Below are positions 13,018 through 22,003 of a stretch of DNA of 24,759 nt, piece by piece. The stretch is from Desulfuromonadaceae bacterium (GTDB taxonomy: Bacteria; Desulfobacterota; Desulfuromonadia; Desulfuromonadales; Desulfuromonadaceae): NCBI GenBank assembly GCA_027065245.1, contig JAMOOS010000352.1, positions 1-24,759 on the forward strand. Direction: 5' to 3'. Numbering within the stretch: the first letter of the stretch is position 1; the number at the start of each line of letters is the position of its first letter. A program made the translations under genes and the position numbers. Under the pieces are notes generated by a model. That model saw nothing but the letters and a program-made list of their open reading frames with translations. It did no database searches and was not told where the DNA came from.

Positions 13018-13791
13018 TTAACTGACAACCTTCAGCGTTTTCGTGTAATTGACAATGGCGCTGAAGTCATCAGCCTTCAGGCTGGCACCGCCGACCAGGG
13101 CGCCGTCGATGTTTTCCTGCGCCATGAGTTCGCCGATGTTGTCCGGTTTGACACTGCCGCCGTAGATGATGCGGGTTGCGGCGGCCACAGCGGCGCAATA
13201 GCGGCCACCCAAAAGGCCGCGGATGAAGGCGTGTACCTCCTCCGCTTCGTCGCTACTGGCGGTTTTGCCGGTGCCGATGGCCCATACCGGTTCGTAGGCG
13301 ATAACCACCTGCTCCATCTGCGCGGTGCTGATCTCGTTAAGGGCGGAGTTTACCTGCGCGCTGATCACATCGAACAGACTGCCGTCTTCGCGTTGTTCCA
13401 GCGTTTCGCCTACGCACACAATAACACTGAGCCCGGCCTTGAGGGCGGCAAATACCTTGGCGTTGATAAAATCGTTGCTTTCGCGGAACAGTTGGCGGCG
13501 TTCCGAATGACCGATGATGACGTATTTACAGCCGACATCGGCCAGCAGTGGGGCGGATACTTCGCCGGTAAAGGCGCCGCTGTCGATGCAGTGGCAGTTT
13601 TGTGCCGCCACTTTGATATTGCTGTCGGCGCACACGGCACTAACGGCAGCCAGGGCGGTGAACACCGGCGCAATGACAATTTCCACATCTTCTTTGTTGC
13701 CGACGCTGGTACATAAACTTCCGGCCAGGGCACGTGCCTCGGCTATGGTGTTGTGCAGTTTCCAGTTGCCGGCTATAAACGGTTTGCGCAT
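13018..13791 (-). CDS. tpiA: Triosephosphate isomerase
   Basis: This 257-residue cytoplasmic TIM-barrel enzyme interconverts dihydroxyacetone phosphate and glyceraldehyde 3-phosphate. The catalytic residues are intact: Lys11 in GNWKLH, His95 in VIIGHSERR, and Glu167 in AYEPVWAIGTG. The phosphate-binding GGSVKPDN and GALVGGASLK motifs are near the C-terminus. The length is normal. The ATG at 13791 has an AAAGGGA upstream. It follows pgk by 36 bp and is clearly in the same transcript; the downstream gene secG is displaced by the inserted repeat element. Cysteine content is somewhat high but otherwise unremarkable. Confidence 0.97.
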   Translation of the reverse strand: MRKPFIAGNWKLHNTIAEARALAGSLCTSVGNKEDVEIVIAPVFTALAAVSAVCADSNIKVAAQNCHCIDSGAFTGEVSAPLLADVGCKYVIIGHSERRQLFRESNDFINAKVFAALKAGLSVIVCVGETLEQREDGSLFDVISAQVNSALNEISTAQMEQVVIAYEPVWAIGTGKTASSDEAEEVHAFIRGLLGGRYCAAVAAATRIIYGGSVKPDNIGELMAQENIDGALVGGASLKADDFSAIVNYTKTLKVVS

Positions 13792-13827
13792 CGCTTCAAT
13801 CCCTTTTTGTATACAGGTTGCTGACAG

Positions 13828-15021
13828 TTACTGTTTATCGCTCAACGCCGCGACGCCGGGCAGGATTTTCCCTTCCAGAAACTCCAGCGAGGCACCGCCG
13901 CCGGTGGAGATGTGAGTCATCTTGTCACTGAGTCCGGCCTGGTTGACTGCCGCCACCGAATCGCCACCGCCGATGATGGACAAGGCGTCGCTTTCGGCCA
14001 GAGCCGTGGCTATTGCCAGCGTACCGGCGGCATAAGCAGAAAACTCAAACACGCCCATGGGGCCGTTCCACACCACGGTGGCCGCAGTGGTAATCTCACC
14101 AGCGTAGCGCTGGCGGGTGTTCGGGCCGATATCCAGCCCCATGCGTTCAGCGGGAAAATCATCGTTGGTGCAGGTGGCGGGCGCGGCGGTGGCGGAAAAT
14201 TCCTCTGCCGTTACATGATCGTCGGGTAACAGCAGACGCACATTTTTCTCTTCTGCCTGGCGCAACAGGTCGGTGGCCAGTTGTAACTGATCGCCTTCCA
14301 CCAATGATTTACCTACCTGAAAACCCTGAGCTTTAAGAAAAGTATAGGCCATGCCGCCGCCGATGAGCAGCGCGTCTACCTTGTCGAGCAGTTTCTCTAT
14401 CACCAGGATTTTGTCGCTGATTTTCGCCCCGCCCAAAATGGCGACAAACGGCCGTTGTGGCTGTTCCAGGGCGGCGCCGAGGTATTGCAGCTCTCTGGCC
14501 ATCAGATACCCGGCCGCCGCCGGTTGCAGCAGACGAGCTATACCGGTAGTGGAGGCGTGGGCGCGGTGGGCGGTGCCAAAGGCATCGTTTACATATACTT
14601 CGGCCAATTTGGCCAGCGCGGCGCAAAAGGCAGGGTCGTTTTTTTCCTCACCAGCGTGGAAACGCAGGTTTTCCAGCAGCAGTACCTCGCCGTTATTCAG
14701 GGCAGCGGCGAGTTTTTCCACCTCGCTGCCGATGCAGTCGTTGGCCATTACCACCGGCTTGCCCAGTTGCTCCGCCAGATAGCTGCCCGCCGGAGCCAGG
14801 CTAAGCTTCTCTTTGACCTGCCCCTTGGGGCGACCGAGGTGGGAGGCGAGAATCAGCTTGCCGCCGCGCTCGATAATCGCCCTTATGGTGGGCATGGCGG
14901 CGTCAATGCGGGTGGTGTCGGTGATGGCGCAGTTGTCGTCGAGGGGAACATTAAAATCTACCCGGCAGAATACCCGCCGCCCGGTGATGTCGATATCGTC
15001 GATAGAAAGCTTATTGAACAT
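13828..15021 (-). CDS. pgk: Phosphoglycerate kinase
   Basis: This 397-residue glycolytic enzyme transfers phosphate from 1,3-bisphosphoglycerate to ADP. Family motifs are visible in order: RVDFNVPLD (N-terminal substrate-binding), SHLGRPKG, VYVNDAFGTAHRAHAS, GGAKISDKI, GGGMAYTF, WNGPMGVFE and, near the C-terminus, GGGDSVAAV with STGGGASLEFLEG. The length matches bacterial enzymes (about 387-400). The ATG at 15021 is chosen because it directly precedes the family N-terminus and has AAGGAG upstream, though at a long spacing of about 12 bases. The usual gapA partner is not upstream; instead the gene begins at a divergent 453-bp spacer, so this appears to be the first gene of a pgk-tpiA-secG-tRNA-Leu unit. 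Confidence 0.97.
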   Translation of the reverse strand: MFNKLSIDDIDITGRRVFCRVDFNVPLDDNCAITDTTRIDAAMPTIRAIIERGGKLILASHLGRPKGQVKEKLSLAPAGSYLAEQLGKPVVMANDCIGSEVEKLAAALNNGEVLLLENLRFHAGEEKNDPAFCAALAKLAEVYVNDAFGTAHRAHASTTGIARLLQPAAAGYLMARELQYLGAALEQPQRPFVAILGGAKISDKILVIEKLLDKVDALLIGGGMAYTFLKAQGFQVGKSLVEGDQLQLATDLLRQAEEKNVRLLLPDDHVTAEEFSATAAPATCTNDDFPAERMGLDIGPNTRQRYAGEITTAATVVWNGPMGVFEFSAYAAGTLAIATALAESDALSIIGGGDSVAAVNQAGLSDKMTHISTGGGASLEFLEGKILPGVAALSDKQ

Positions 15022-15474
15022 GGTTCTGGCTAACTCCTTGTCGCATCGAAAAATCTTGTTGTAGGTTAAATGTCGACAGTTGCTCGAACTGGTGCAATAT
15101 AGCAAAGTGATGGTGACGGCGCGAGTAAAAACCTATCCGTCGCAATTGTTGTTGCATAGTTTGATGGCGGCGCAAAAAGTTCGTCCACCTGTGTTATAAG
15201 CGTTTGTTCAAAATTTTGACACACAATATGTGTGTCTTCACCCTTGAACAACCACTTTTGCCATGAGGAACGAAATTTTTGCTTAACCATCTTACTTGTT
15301 TTTGCGAGAGCCATCCTGGATATTGTTCTCACTGATTGTATTGACCAGTTCCACCTTGTCAAAGATTATCAGCTGTTTTAGTATGGATAAATCCTGAGTC
15401 TGCGGCGGCGATGTGCCGTTGCCGGGTGTCGCGCCGGGTTTTTGCCATCACATCATCACTTTTATGAGGACGCC
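15022..15474. promoter_or_regulatory. 453-bp divergent control region between pgk and the glutamate dehydrogenase gene
   Basis: No coding capacity is evident here. The region must hold the promoters for pgk (minus) and for the dehydrogenase (plus). The clearest plus-strand candidate is TTGTCA (15356-15361) with TAGTAT (15379-15384), 17 bp apart; TTGACC (15341-15346) with GATTAT (15364-15369), also 17 bp apart, overlaps it. A nested inverted repeat lies at 15204-15251 and is listed separately. No convincing minus-strand promoter was identified. The segment from 15120 to 15300 is AT-rich relative to the flanking genes. Confidence 0.55.
15204..15251. repeat. Nested double inverted repeat in the pgk/GDH spacer
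   Basis: An outer pair, TTGTTCAA (15204-15211) and TTGAACAA (15244-15251), encloses an inner pair, GACACACA (15218-15225) and TGTGTGTC (15229-15236), separated by ATA. Both pairs are perfect 8-bp matches. It is not followed by a T-run and sits far from both starts (about 180 bp from pgk, 220 bp from the dehydrogenase), so an operator for a dimeric regulator is more likely than a terminator. This is an inference from symmetry only. Confidence 0.5.
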
Positions 15475-18400
15475 ATGAAAACTGTAGGAAGATCAAGTCT
15501 GCACAACAGTGTTCAAGTGTTTCAGCAACACCTGTCAGAATTGCAGCAGCCGCTGCAGCAACGTCTGGAGCCGGAACTGATGCCGGTGGGGCAGGCGTTG
15601 GTGGAACTGCTGAGTAGGCATTCGTTTCCCGGCAGTCTGGTCTATCTCGATCGTGAACGCCTGGCCGATTTTATCGCCGAGCTGGCCTGTTTTATGGCCC
15701 GGCGCGAGCAGGAGGTCAACAGTCGTTTTGTCGATTATCCCGAGCGCAACTGCGGTTTTCTGTTGTGCAATTGTTCCGATGCGCCGTTTCTGTTCGACTC
15801 GTTGTCGCTGTTTCTCAAACGGCAGCACGTGGAATGGTGCGTGGTGGCGCATTTGTGTCTGAGTGTAAGTCGCTCCGAGCAGGGAGAACTTGGCGCTATC
15901 AGTGACGCCAAACGGGAGTGCGCCGACGAATCGCTGATGATTGTGCAGGTGGAATCGGGAGCGCGCTGCGCCGCAAAACTGGCCGCTATCGATACCACCC
16001 TGCGCGAAGTGGTGGCATTAAGCCGCGATAATATTAAAATGATCGAACGGCTGCACGCTGGGCAAACGCTGCTGGATGATGACGATGGTGCCAGTTTCTG
16101 GCAGTGGCTGACTCAGGATAATTTTGTGCCGCTGGTATACCGTAAACTGCTGCTGCGTGGCAGCGGCGATAGTGCCGAGCTGGATGTAGATGCGGCTGCC
16201 GCCCTGGGGTTGTCGGATGCGTTTAACGGTTTGCCGCCGCTGGTGTGCGGGCCGTTGCTTGAGTGCGACGAGCTGGTGCGGCGCTGTGTCAGTCGGCAGA
16301 ATCGCCTGCTGGTGCGCGACAGCGGCGTTATGAGCCCGGTATGGCGCGATGAAGAATATGTTGAAATCCGTCTGCGCGAGAACAGCGCCAATGGGGCTAT
16401 CGATCATCTGTTCTATGGTCTGTACCGGCCCGAGGCGCAATTGGGTTCAGCGCTGGATGTACCAGCCCTGCGCGGCAAGATCAGTCAGGCGTTGGAGCGG
16501 CTGGCCATTGCGCCGTGCAGTTACGATTACCGTAAAACCGAAGAGCTGCTGGCCACTTTTCCCAAACCGGATCTGTTTTTTATCGCTCCGGCGCAATTGG
16601 ATGAGATTATCAAGTCGCTGTTGTATTTCAATCACGATAGCGTGCGTATTGTGGCGCTGGATAACGAGCTGAGCAACCTGTCGCTGCTGCTTATTGTGCC
16701 GCGCACGTTAAGCCCCAACGCCGATTTCAAAAAAATTGAAGATGCGCTGGGCGCTCACTTTGACGGCGCAGTGCTCAATACTAACGTACTGCAGTTCGGG
16801 CATGAGTATTATATGCTGCAGATCAACATCAACTACACCGGTCCTTTGCCCGATGTAACGCTGGAGGATCTGGGCAACGATCTGACGGCGCTGCTGAAAA
16901 CCTGGCAGCGTAAGGTGAGCCAGCTGCTGGTACGCAACTACGGCGTGGAAGAGGGGATGCGTTTGTGGCACCGTTACGAAAACGCTTTTTGTAACGAATA
17001 CCGCGCCCGTATCCCGGCGCAGTTCTGCCTTGATGATATCGCCAATTTAGAGCGCCTGCTCGACAGTGGTGTCGAGCAGATCGATTTGTGGGGGCCGGAA
17101 GAAGAGGGGGGCGCGGCGCTGCGACTGCAGTTTTACAGCACGCGCCACAGCTATCTAAACGAGTTGATGCCATTGCTGGTCAATCTCGATCTGAAGATTA
17201 TCGACGAGATAGATTTTACCTTAACTGTTGAAGGTAACGAGTTGTATATAAAGAGCTTTGGCGTGCTTAACGATACCGGACACGCTACGGCGCTGCTCGA
17301 TATGAAACAGCGCCTTGTAGCGGCTTTGTACGCTTTGCGCCGTGGTGATGCCGAGAACGACTATCTCAACAAACTGCTGGTGTCCACCACGCTGGATTGG
17401 CAGCAGATCGACATCTTTCGCGGTTATCGCAACTATTATTTTCAACTTGGCTCGCCGTTTACCAAAAAAACCGTCGCCTGCGCCTTGACCAATAATCCAC
17501 GTTCGGCTCAGGCGTTGTACGATTACTTTGCCGCCCGTTTCCAGCCCGACGAGCGCTGGAACGACGTTATGGTGCGCGAGGAACAGGCGTTGATGCCGGC
17601 GCGTATGGAGCTGATCGCGGCGCTGGAAGAGGTGGAGGATGTCAACGAGGATCGCATTTTGCGCCTGATGTTCAACCTTATCGATTCCAGCGTGCGCAGC
17701 AACTTCTACAAGCGCAAAAACAGCGCCGACTATTTCTTTTCGTTCAAGATCAGCGCCATCGGTATCACCGAGATGCCGGTGCCGCGGCCGCTGTACGAGA
17801 TTTATGTCCACAACGCCCGCATGGAGGGGATTCATCTGCGTGGCGGGATGGTGGCGCGCGGCGGTATCCGCTGGTCCGACCGTCCTGACGATTTTCGCAC
17901 CGAGATTCTCGGTCTGATGAAGACTCAGATGACTAAAAACGCCCTGATTGTCCCGGTGGGTTCCAAAGGCGGTTTCATTGTCAAGGACAGCTATTCCAGC
18001 CGTGACGAAGGGATGGCGTTGTCAAAACGTGCTTACCAGACCCTGATGCGCGGTCTGCTCGATTTGACTGACAATCGTGTCGGCGGCAACATCGTGCCGG
18101 CGGCGGATATCGTCAGCTATGATTCTCCCGATCCGTATCTGGTGGTGGCTGCCGACAAGGGAACCGCCCATCTGCCCGATACCGCCAACGCCGTCAGTGC
18201 CGAATACAAGTTCTGGCTTGGCGACGGTTTTGCCAGCGGCGGCTCACGCGGTTACGATCATAAAGCGCTGGGCATTACCGCCCGTGGCGCCTGGGTGTGT
18301 GTGCAGCGCCATTTCCGCGAAATGGGTATCGACATTCAGGAGGAGCCGTTTACCGTTATCGGTATCGGCGATATGAGTGGAGACGTGTTCGGCAACGGTA

Positions 18401-20226
18401 TGCTGCTGTCACGCAAAATCCGTCTGCAGGCGGCCTTCAACCATCTGCATATTTTCCTCGATCCCGATCCAGACCCGGAAAGCAGCTTCCAGGAGCGCCA
18501 GCGCCTGTTCAATCTGCCCCGTTCGTCGTGGAGTGATTACAACCGGGAACTTATTTCCGCCGGTGGCGGGGTGTTTGAGCGCGATGCCAAGGAAATCCCC
18601 CTGTCGCCACAGGTGCAGCAGTGGTTGGGCGTGCGCCACGAAACCCTCGACGGCGACAGCTTGATTCAACTGCTGCTCAAGGCTGAGGTTGATCTGCTGT
18701 GGAACGGCGGTATCGGCACTTATGTCAAAGCTTCGAGCGAGAAGCACGAGGATGCCGGTGATCGCGCTAACGATGCCCTGCGCATCGACGGCAATCAACT
18801 GCGTGCCAAGGTGGTCGGCGAAGGCGGCAACCTCGGCCTGACCCAACTGGCGCGCATTGAGTATGCCCTAAGCGGTGGCCGTATCGATACCGACGCGGTG
18901 CACAATTCCGCTGGAGTGGATTGTTCCGACCACGAAGTAAATCTCAAAATTTTCATGCAGCATCTTATCGAGGCCGGGATTGTTGCCGACTACGATGAGC
19001 GCGACCGGATTCTGGGTGAAGTTACCGACGAGGTGTGCCAACTGGTGCTGGCCAACAACTACGGTCAGAGCCTGTGCCTGAGTCTGGATACTTTGCGCAA
19101 CCAGCGCGATTGCGAGCAGTTTGTCGATTTGTCGGCGCGGCTGGTGGCGGTGGGATTGCTCAACCGCGCCAGTGAAGCGCTGCCCAAAGCCAAGGAGGTG
19201 CTGGCGCGCAGCGGTGGTTACACGCGGCCGGAGTTGTCTATTCTGATGGCTTACAGCAAGATGCATCTGTATCGCGAGCTGCTGGAGGATCCGGCTACCG
19301 AGGCGCTGGACAACGAAGTTATCGCCGCTATTCTGCGCGATTATTTTCCTCAGCCGCTGGCGCAACAGTTTGGCCGCTACTATAGCGAACATCCTCTGCG
19401 GCGCGAAATTATTGCCACCATGATCACCAACCGTGTGGTCGATCAGGCTGGGGCGGCGTTCTGTTTCCGCATGGCGCGGCGCTACGATGTGTCGTGGTCG
19501 ACGGCGGCGCTGGCGCATATCCAGTTTAACCAGGTGCTTAACGCCGATGCTCTGCGTCAGGCTATTGCCGCCCTCGACAACAAGGTGCCCAGTGCGCAGC
19601 AGTATCAGTGGTTACAGGCGATTGAAGACGCTATTGCCGCCATGTGCGACTGGGCTTTCAGCCACGACCGTTCCATGTTGGATCTGGAGCGGTTGCCGCA
19701 GTTGCGTGCCAGTGCCCAGGAATACAGTGCCGCCCTGAGCGGTATTGTCGAAGCGGAGCAGTGGGAACAGTGCCAGCAGTACCGCGCCGAGCTGGAACAG
19801 CACGGTCTGGACGCGGCGACGGCGCAGGCGCTGGCGGTGCTGCCGCACATGGAAAATCTGCTGGCGCTGGTGGTGCTTACCGCCCGCTGCGGCGGAGAGC
19901 TGTATCCGGTGGCGCACACTCTCAACGAAGTACGCGCCCGCTTCTCCCTCGACGGCATCTTTGCCACCATGGCTCAGGTGCCCCAGCACGACCGCTGGGA
20001 CCGGATGACCCGCCACATGCTGGAAACACGTTTCAATCACTGCATCGTGCAGCTGGCGCAGCGGGTATTGCAGGATTACAGCGGTAATCTCGATAAATTG
20101 CTGTCGGCACAGCGCAGTGCCTTCCAGCGCTACAAGCGGCTGAGCGCTCAGCTGTCCGATAAAGACACCCTCAATTTCCATCCCTATGTGGTGGTGCTGG
20201 AGCAACTGGAGCGGCTGGGAAGCTGA
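15475..20226 (+). CDS. NAD-specific glutamate dehydrogenase, large (about 180 kDa) type
   Basis: This 1583-residue protein belongs to the large bacterial NAD-GDH family, which oxidises glutamate to 2-oxoglutarate and ammonia and mainly works catabolically. The N-terminal half (about 1-700) is the long regulatory region of the family. The catalytic domain is recognisable from about 790: ARGGIRWSDRPDDFRTE, then PVGSKGGF with the expected catalytic Lys831, DKGTAHLPDTAN (about 894), and the nucleotide-binding IGIGDMSGDVFGNGML (about 962-977). NGGIGTYVK, GEGGNLGLTQLAR and the acidic HNSAGVDCSDHEVN follow. The length is close to the family's usual 1600 residues. The ATG at 15475 has TGAGGA upstream. 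No frameshift is visible. A 106-bp spacer with a small hairpin (20268-20282) separates it from panB. Confidence 0.96.
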   Translation: MKTVGRSSLHNSVQVFQQHLSELQQPLQQRLEPELMPVGQALVELLSRHSFPGSLVYLDRERLADFIAELACFMARREQEVNSRFVDYPERNCGFLLCNCSDAPFLFDSLSLFLKRQHVEWCVVAHLCLSVSRSEQGELGAISDAKRECADESLMIVQVESGARCAAKLAAIDTTLREVVALSRDNIKMIERLHAGQTLLDDDDGASFWQWLTQDNFVPLVYRKLLLRGSGDSAELDVDAAAALGLSDAFNGLPPLVCGPLLECDELVRRCVSRQNRLLVRDSGVMSPVWRDEEYVEIRLRENSANGAIDHLFYGLYRPEAQLGSALDVPALRGKISQALERLAIAPCSYDYRKTEELLATFPKPDLFFIAPAQLDEIIKSLLYFNHDSVRIVALDNELSNLSLLLIVPRTLSPNADFKKIEDALGAHFDGAVLNTNVLQFGHEYYMLQININYTGPLPDVTLEDLGNDLTALLKTWQRKVSQLLVRNYGVEEGMRLWHRYENAFCNEYRARIPAQFCLDDIANLERLLDSGVEQIDLWGPEEEGGAALRLQFYSTRHSYLNELMPLLVNLDLKIIDEIDFTLTVEGNELYIKSFGVLNDTGHATALLDMKQRLVAALYALRRGDAENDYLNKLLVSTTLDWQQIDIFRGYRNYYFQLGSPFTKKTVACALTNNPRSAQALYDYFAARFQPDERWNDVMVREEQALMPARMELIAALEEVEDVNEDRILRLMFNLIDSSVRSNFYKRKNSADYFFSFKISAIGITEMPVPRPLYEIYVHNARMEGIHLRGGMVARGGIRWSDRPDDFRTEILGLMKTQMTKNALIVPVGSKGGFIVKDSYSSRDEGMALSKRAYQTLMRGLLDLTDNRVGGNIVPAADIVSYDSPDPYLVVAADKGTAHLPDTANAVSAEYKFWLGDGFASGGSRGYDHKALGITARGAWVCVQRHFREMGIDIQEEPFTVIGIGDMSGDVFGNGMLLSRKIRLQAAFNHLHIFLDPDPDPESSFQERQRLFNLPRSSWSDYNRELISAGGGVFERDAKEIPLSPQVQQWLGVRHETLDGDSLIQLLLKAEVDLLWNGGIGTYVKASSEKHEDAGDRANDALRIDGNQLRAKVVGEGGNLGLTQLARIEYALSGGRIDTDAVHNSAGVDCSDHEVNLKIFMQHLIEAGIVADYDERDRILGEVTDEVCQLVLANNYGQSLCLSLDTLRNQRDCEQFVDLSARLVAVGLLNRASEALPKAKEVLARSGGYTRPELSILMAYSKMHLYRELLEDPATEALDNEVIAAILRDYFPQPLAQQFGRYYSEHPLRREIIATMITNRVVDQAGAAFCFRMARRYDVSWSTAALAHIQFNQVLNADALRQAIAALDNKVPSAQQYQWLQAIEDAIAAMCDWAFSHDRSMLDLERLPQLRASAQEYSAALSGIVEAEQWEQCQQYRAELEQHGLDAATAQALAVLPHMENLLALVVLTARCGGELYPVAHTLNEVRARFSLDGIFATMAQVPQHDRWDRMTRHMLETRFNHCIVQLAQRVLQDYSGNLDKLLSAQRSAFQRYKRLSAQLSDKDTLNFHPYVVVLEQLERLGS

Positions 20227-20332
20227 TTTTGCGCTTTTGGTTTGACGTGATGGCGCGCCCTGTGTTACAGGCAGTATGCCTGCCGCGCATTGGGCGTGCT
20301 ATTTCAGTAATATCAACAGGATAGATAATCAA

Positions 20333-21136
20333 ATGAACAAACAGAAAACTGTACTAGACATTCAGAATATGTACGCCAACGGCGACAAAATCACCATGCT
20401 GACCGCCTACGATTATCCCTTTGCCCGCCTCATGGATCAGCAGGGGGTGGACATGATTCTGGTGGGAGATTCCGTTGGTTGCGTAGTGGCCGGATACGAC
20501 AACACCCTGCCGGTAACCATGGAGGATATTCTCTACCACACCAGGGCAGTGGTGCGTGGCACGCAGCAGGCGCTGGTAGTGGCGGACATGCCGTTTTTAT
20601 CTTATCAGATAGATGAGCGTGAGGCGTGTCTCAACGCCGGGCGGCTGATCAAAAATGGTGGTGCCCACGCTGTTAAACTTGAGGGCGGTACCAATATGGC
20701 CGCCACCATCGCCGCCATTGTCAACATGGATATTCCGGTGGTGGGGCATATCGGTCTTACGCCGCAGTCGATTCATCGCATGGGCGGCTACAAGGTGCAG
20801 GGGCGGCGTGATAAACAGGCGCAGCAACTGCTGGCCGACGCCAAAGCGGTGGAGCAGGCTGGCGCGTTTGCGCTGGTGCTGGAGGGTATTCCCGCCGATC
20901 TGGCGCGGCAGATCACTGCGGCGTTGTCTATTCCCACCATTGGTATCGGCGCCGGGGTCAATTGTTCCGGTCAGGTGTTGGTAATCCACGATATTCTCGG
21001 TTTGTGTGAGAAATACTCGCCCAAATTTGTCAAGGTATACGCCAATCTGGCACCGGTTATCGGTGCTGCCATCGGTGAATATCTCAGCGAGGTGCGCAGC
21101 GGCGTTTTCCCCTCCGAGGAACACTCCTTCAAGTAG
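20333..21136 (+). CDS. panB: 3-methyl-2-oxobutanoate hydroxymethyltransferase
   Basis: This 267-residue enzyme catalyses the first committed step of pantothenate synthesis, forming ketopantoate from 2-oxoisovalerate and methylenetetrahydrofolate. Family motifs visible are ITMLTAYDYPFA, ILVGDSVG (metal-binding aspartate), VVADMPFLSYQ, AVKLEGG, GHIGLTPQS and the late TIGIGAG followed by GQVLVIHDILGL. The length is typical. The ATG at 20333 is preferred to the longer frame opening because ACAGGA lies upstream and the family N-terminus begins here. panC follows 11 bp downstream. No strong promoter was found in the spacer before it; a TTGACG at 20242-20247 has no good -10. Confidence 0.96.
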   Translation: MNKQKTVLDIQNMYANGDKITMLTAYDYPFARLMDQQGVDMILVGDSVGCVVAGYDNTLPVTMEDILYHTRAVVRGTQQALVVADMPFLSYQIDEREACLNAGRLIKNGGAHAVKLEGGTNMAATIAAIVNMDIPVVGHIGLTPQSIHRMGGYKVQGRRDKQAQQLLADAKAVEQAGAFALVLEGIPADLARQITAALSIPTIGIGAGVNCSGQVLVIHDILGLCEKYSPKFVKVYANLAPVIGAAIGEYLSEVRSGVFPSEEHSFK

Positions 21137-21147
21137 CTGGTTTGACC

Positions 21148-21999
21148 ATGGAAATTATCGATTGTGTAGATGAAATGCAGCGTCGCGCCCTGGAACTGCG
21201 TGCGGCGGGCAAGAGTATCGCCTTTGTCCCCACCATGGGCTATCTGCATCGCGGCCATCTCAGTTTGGTGGAGCGGGGGCGTGCCGAGGCGGATGTGCTG
21301 GTGTTGTCCATATTTGTCAATCCCACCCAATTTGGCCCCAACGAGGATTTTGACAGTTACCCGCGCGATCTGCAGCGCGATTTCGCCCTGGCGCAGGCCG
21401 CCGGGGTGGATATGGTGTTTACACCCACGGCGGATTCCATGTACAGCGCCGAGGCGGCCACCACCGTGCATGTGGCGCGGCTGAGCGAAAATCTGTGCGG
21501 CGCCAGCAGGCCGGGGCATTTTGACGGCGTAACCACCGTAGTGTGCAAGTTGTTTAACATTGTGCAGCCGCATAAAGCCTATTTCGGTATGAAGGATTTT
21601 CAGCAGCTCAGCGTTATCCGCCGCATGGTGGCCGATCTGAATATGCCGGTGGAGGTGGTGGGGCTGCCCATCGTGCGCGAGGATGACGGTCTGGCCATGA
21701 GCTCGCGCAACACCTATCTAAGTGCAGAACTGCGGCAGCAGGGGCTGGCGCTGGTGGATGCCATTCGACTGGTGGGGGCGGCTGCGCGGGCCGGTGAGCG
21801 CGATGCCGCAACGCTTGTTGCCATGGCGCGTCGGCGCATTGAGCAGGAAGCGGACGCTGAAATCGACTATATCCAGATTTGCAACGATGCCACCTTGAGC
21901 GACGTGGACACGGTGGACGAGCAGGCGGTTATTCTGCTGGCGGTCCGTTTTGGTGCCACCCGCCTCATCGACAACAATTACGTACTCAACGAACTGTAG
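21148..21999 (+). CDS. panC: Pantothenate synthetase (pantoate--beta-alanine ligase)
   Basis: This 283-residue ATP-dependent ligase joins pantoate and beta-alanine, the last step of pantothenate synthesis. Signature sequences are PTMGYLHRGHLSLV with His34 and His37 (the HIGH-like motif for ATP), FVNPTQFGPNEDFDSYPR, HFDGVTTVVCKLFNI, FGMKDFQQL, and the KMSKS-like region GLAMSSRN. The length is standard. The ATG at 21148 lies 11 bp after the panB stop and has no strong ribosome site, suggesting coupling to panB. panD (aspartate decarboxylase) and panE (ketopantoate reductase) are not in the window. Confidence 0.96.
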   Translation: MEIIDCVDEMQRRALELRAAGKSIAFVPTMGYLHRGHLSLVERGRAEADVLVLSIFVNPTQFGPNEDFDSYPRDLQRDFALAQAAGVDMVFTPTADSMYSAEAATTVHVARLSENLCGASRPGHFDGVTTVVCKLFNIVQPHKAYFGMKDFQQLSVIRRMVADLNMPVEVVGLPIVREDDGLAMSSRNTYLSAELRQQGLALVDAIRLVGAAARAGERDAATLVAMARRRIEQEADAEIDYIQICNDATLSDVDTVDEQAVILLAVRFGATRLIDNNYVLNEL

Positions 22000-22003
22000 C
22001 GCC

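Noticed and set aside
12786..13028. An open frame on the minus strand across the repeat element
   Set aside because: It runs through terminal inverted repeats and internal dyads, has no family resemblance, and is a by-product of the element's sequence.
15216..15244. TTGACA at 15216-15221 as a -35 box
   Set aside because: It matches the consensus perfectly, but the -10 position at 17 bp spacing reads CACCCT, and it lies inside the nested dyad.
20242..20270. Promoter for panB from TTGACG
   Set aside because: The -10 candidate TTACAG is too poor; panB may be read from a different promoter or from read-through.
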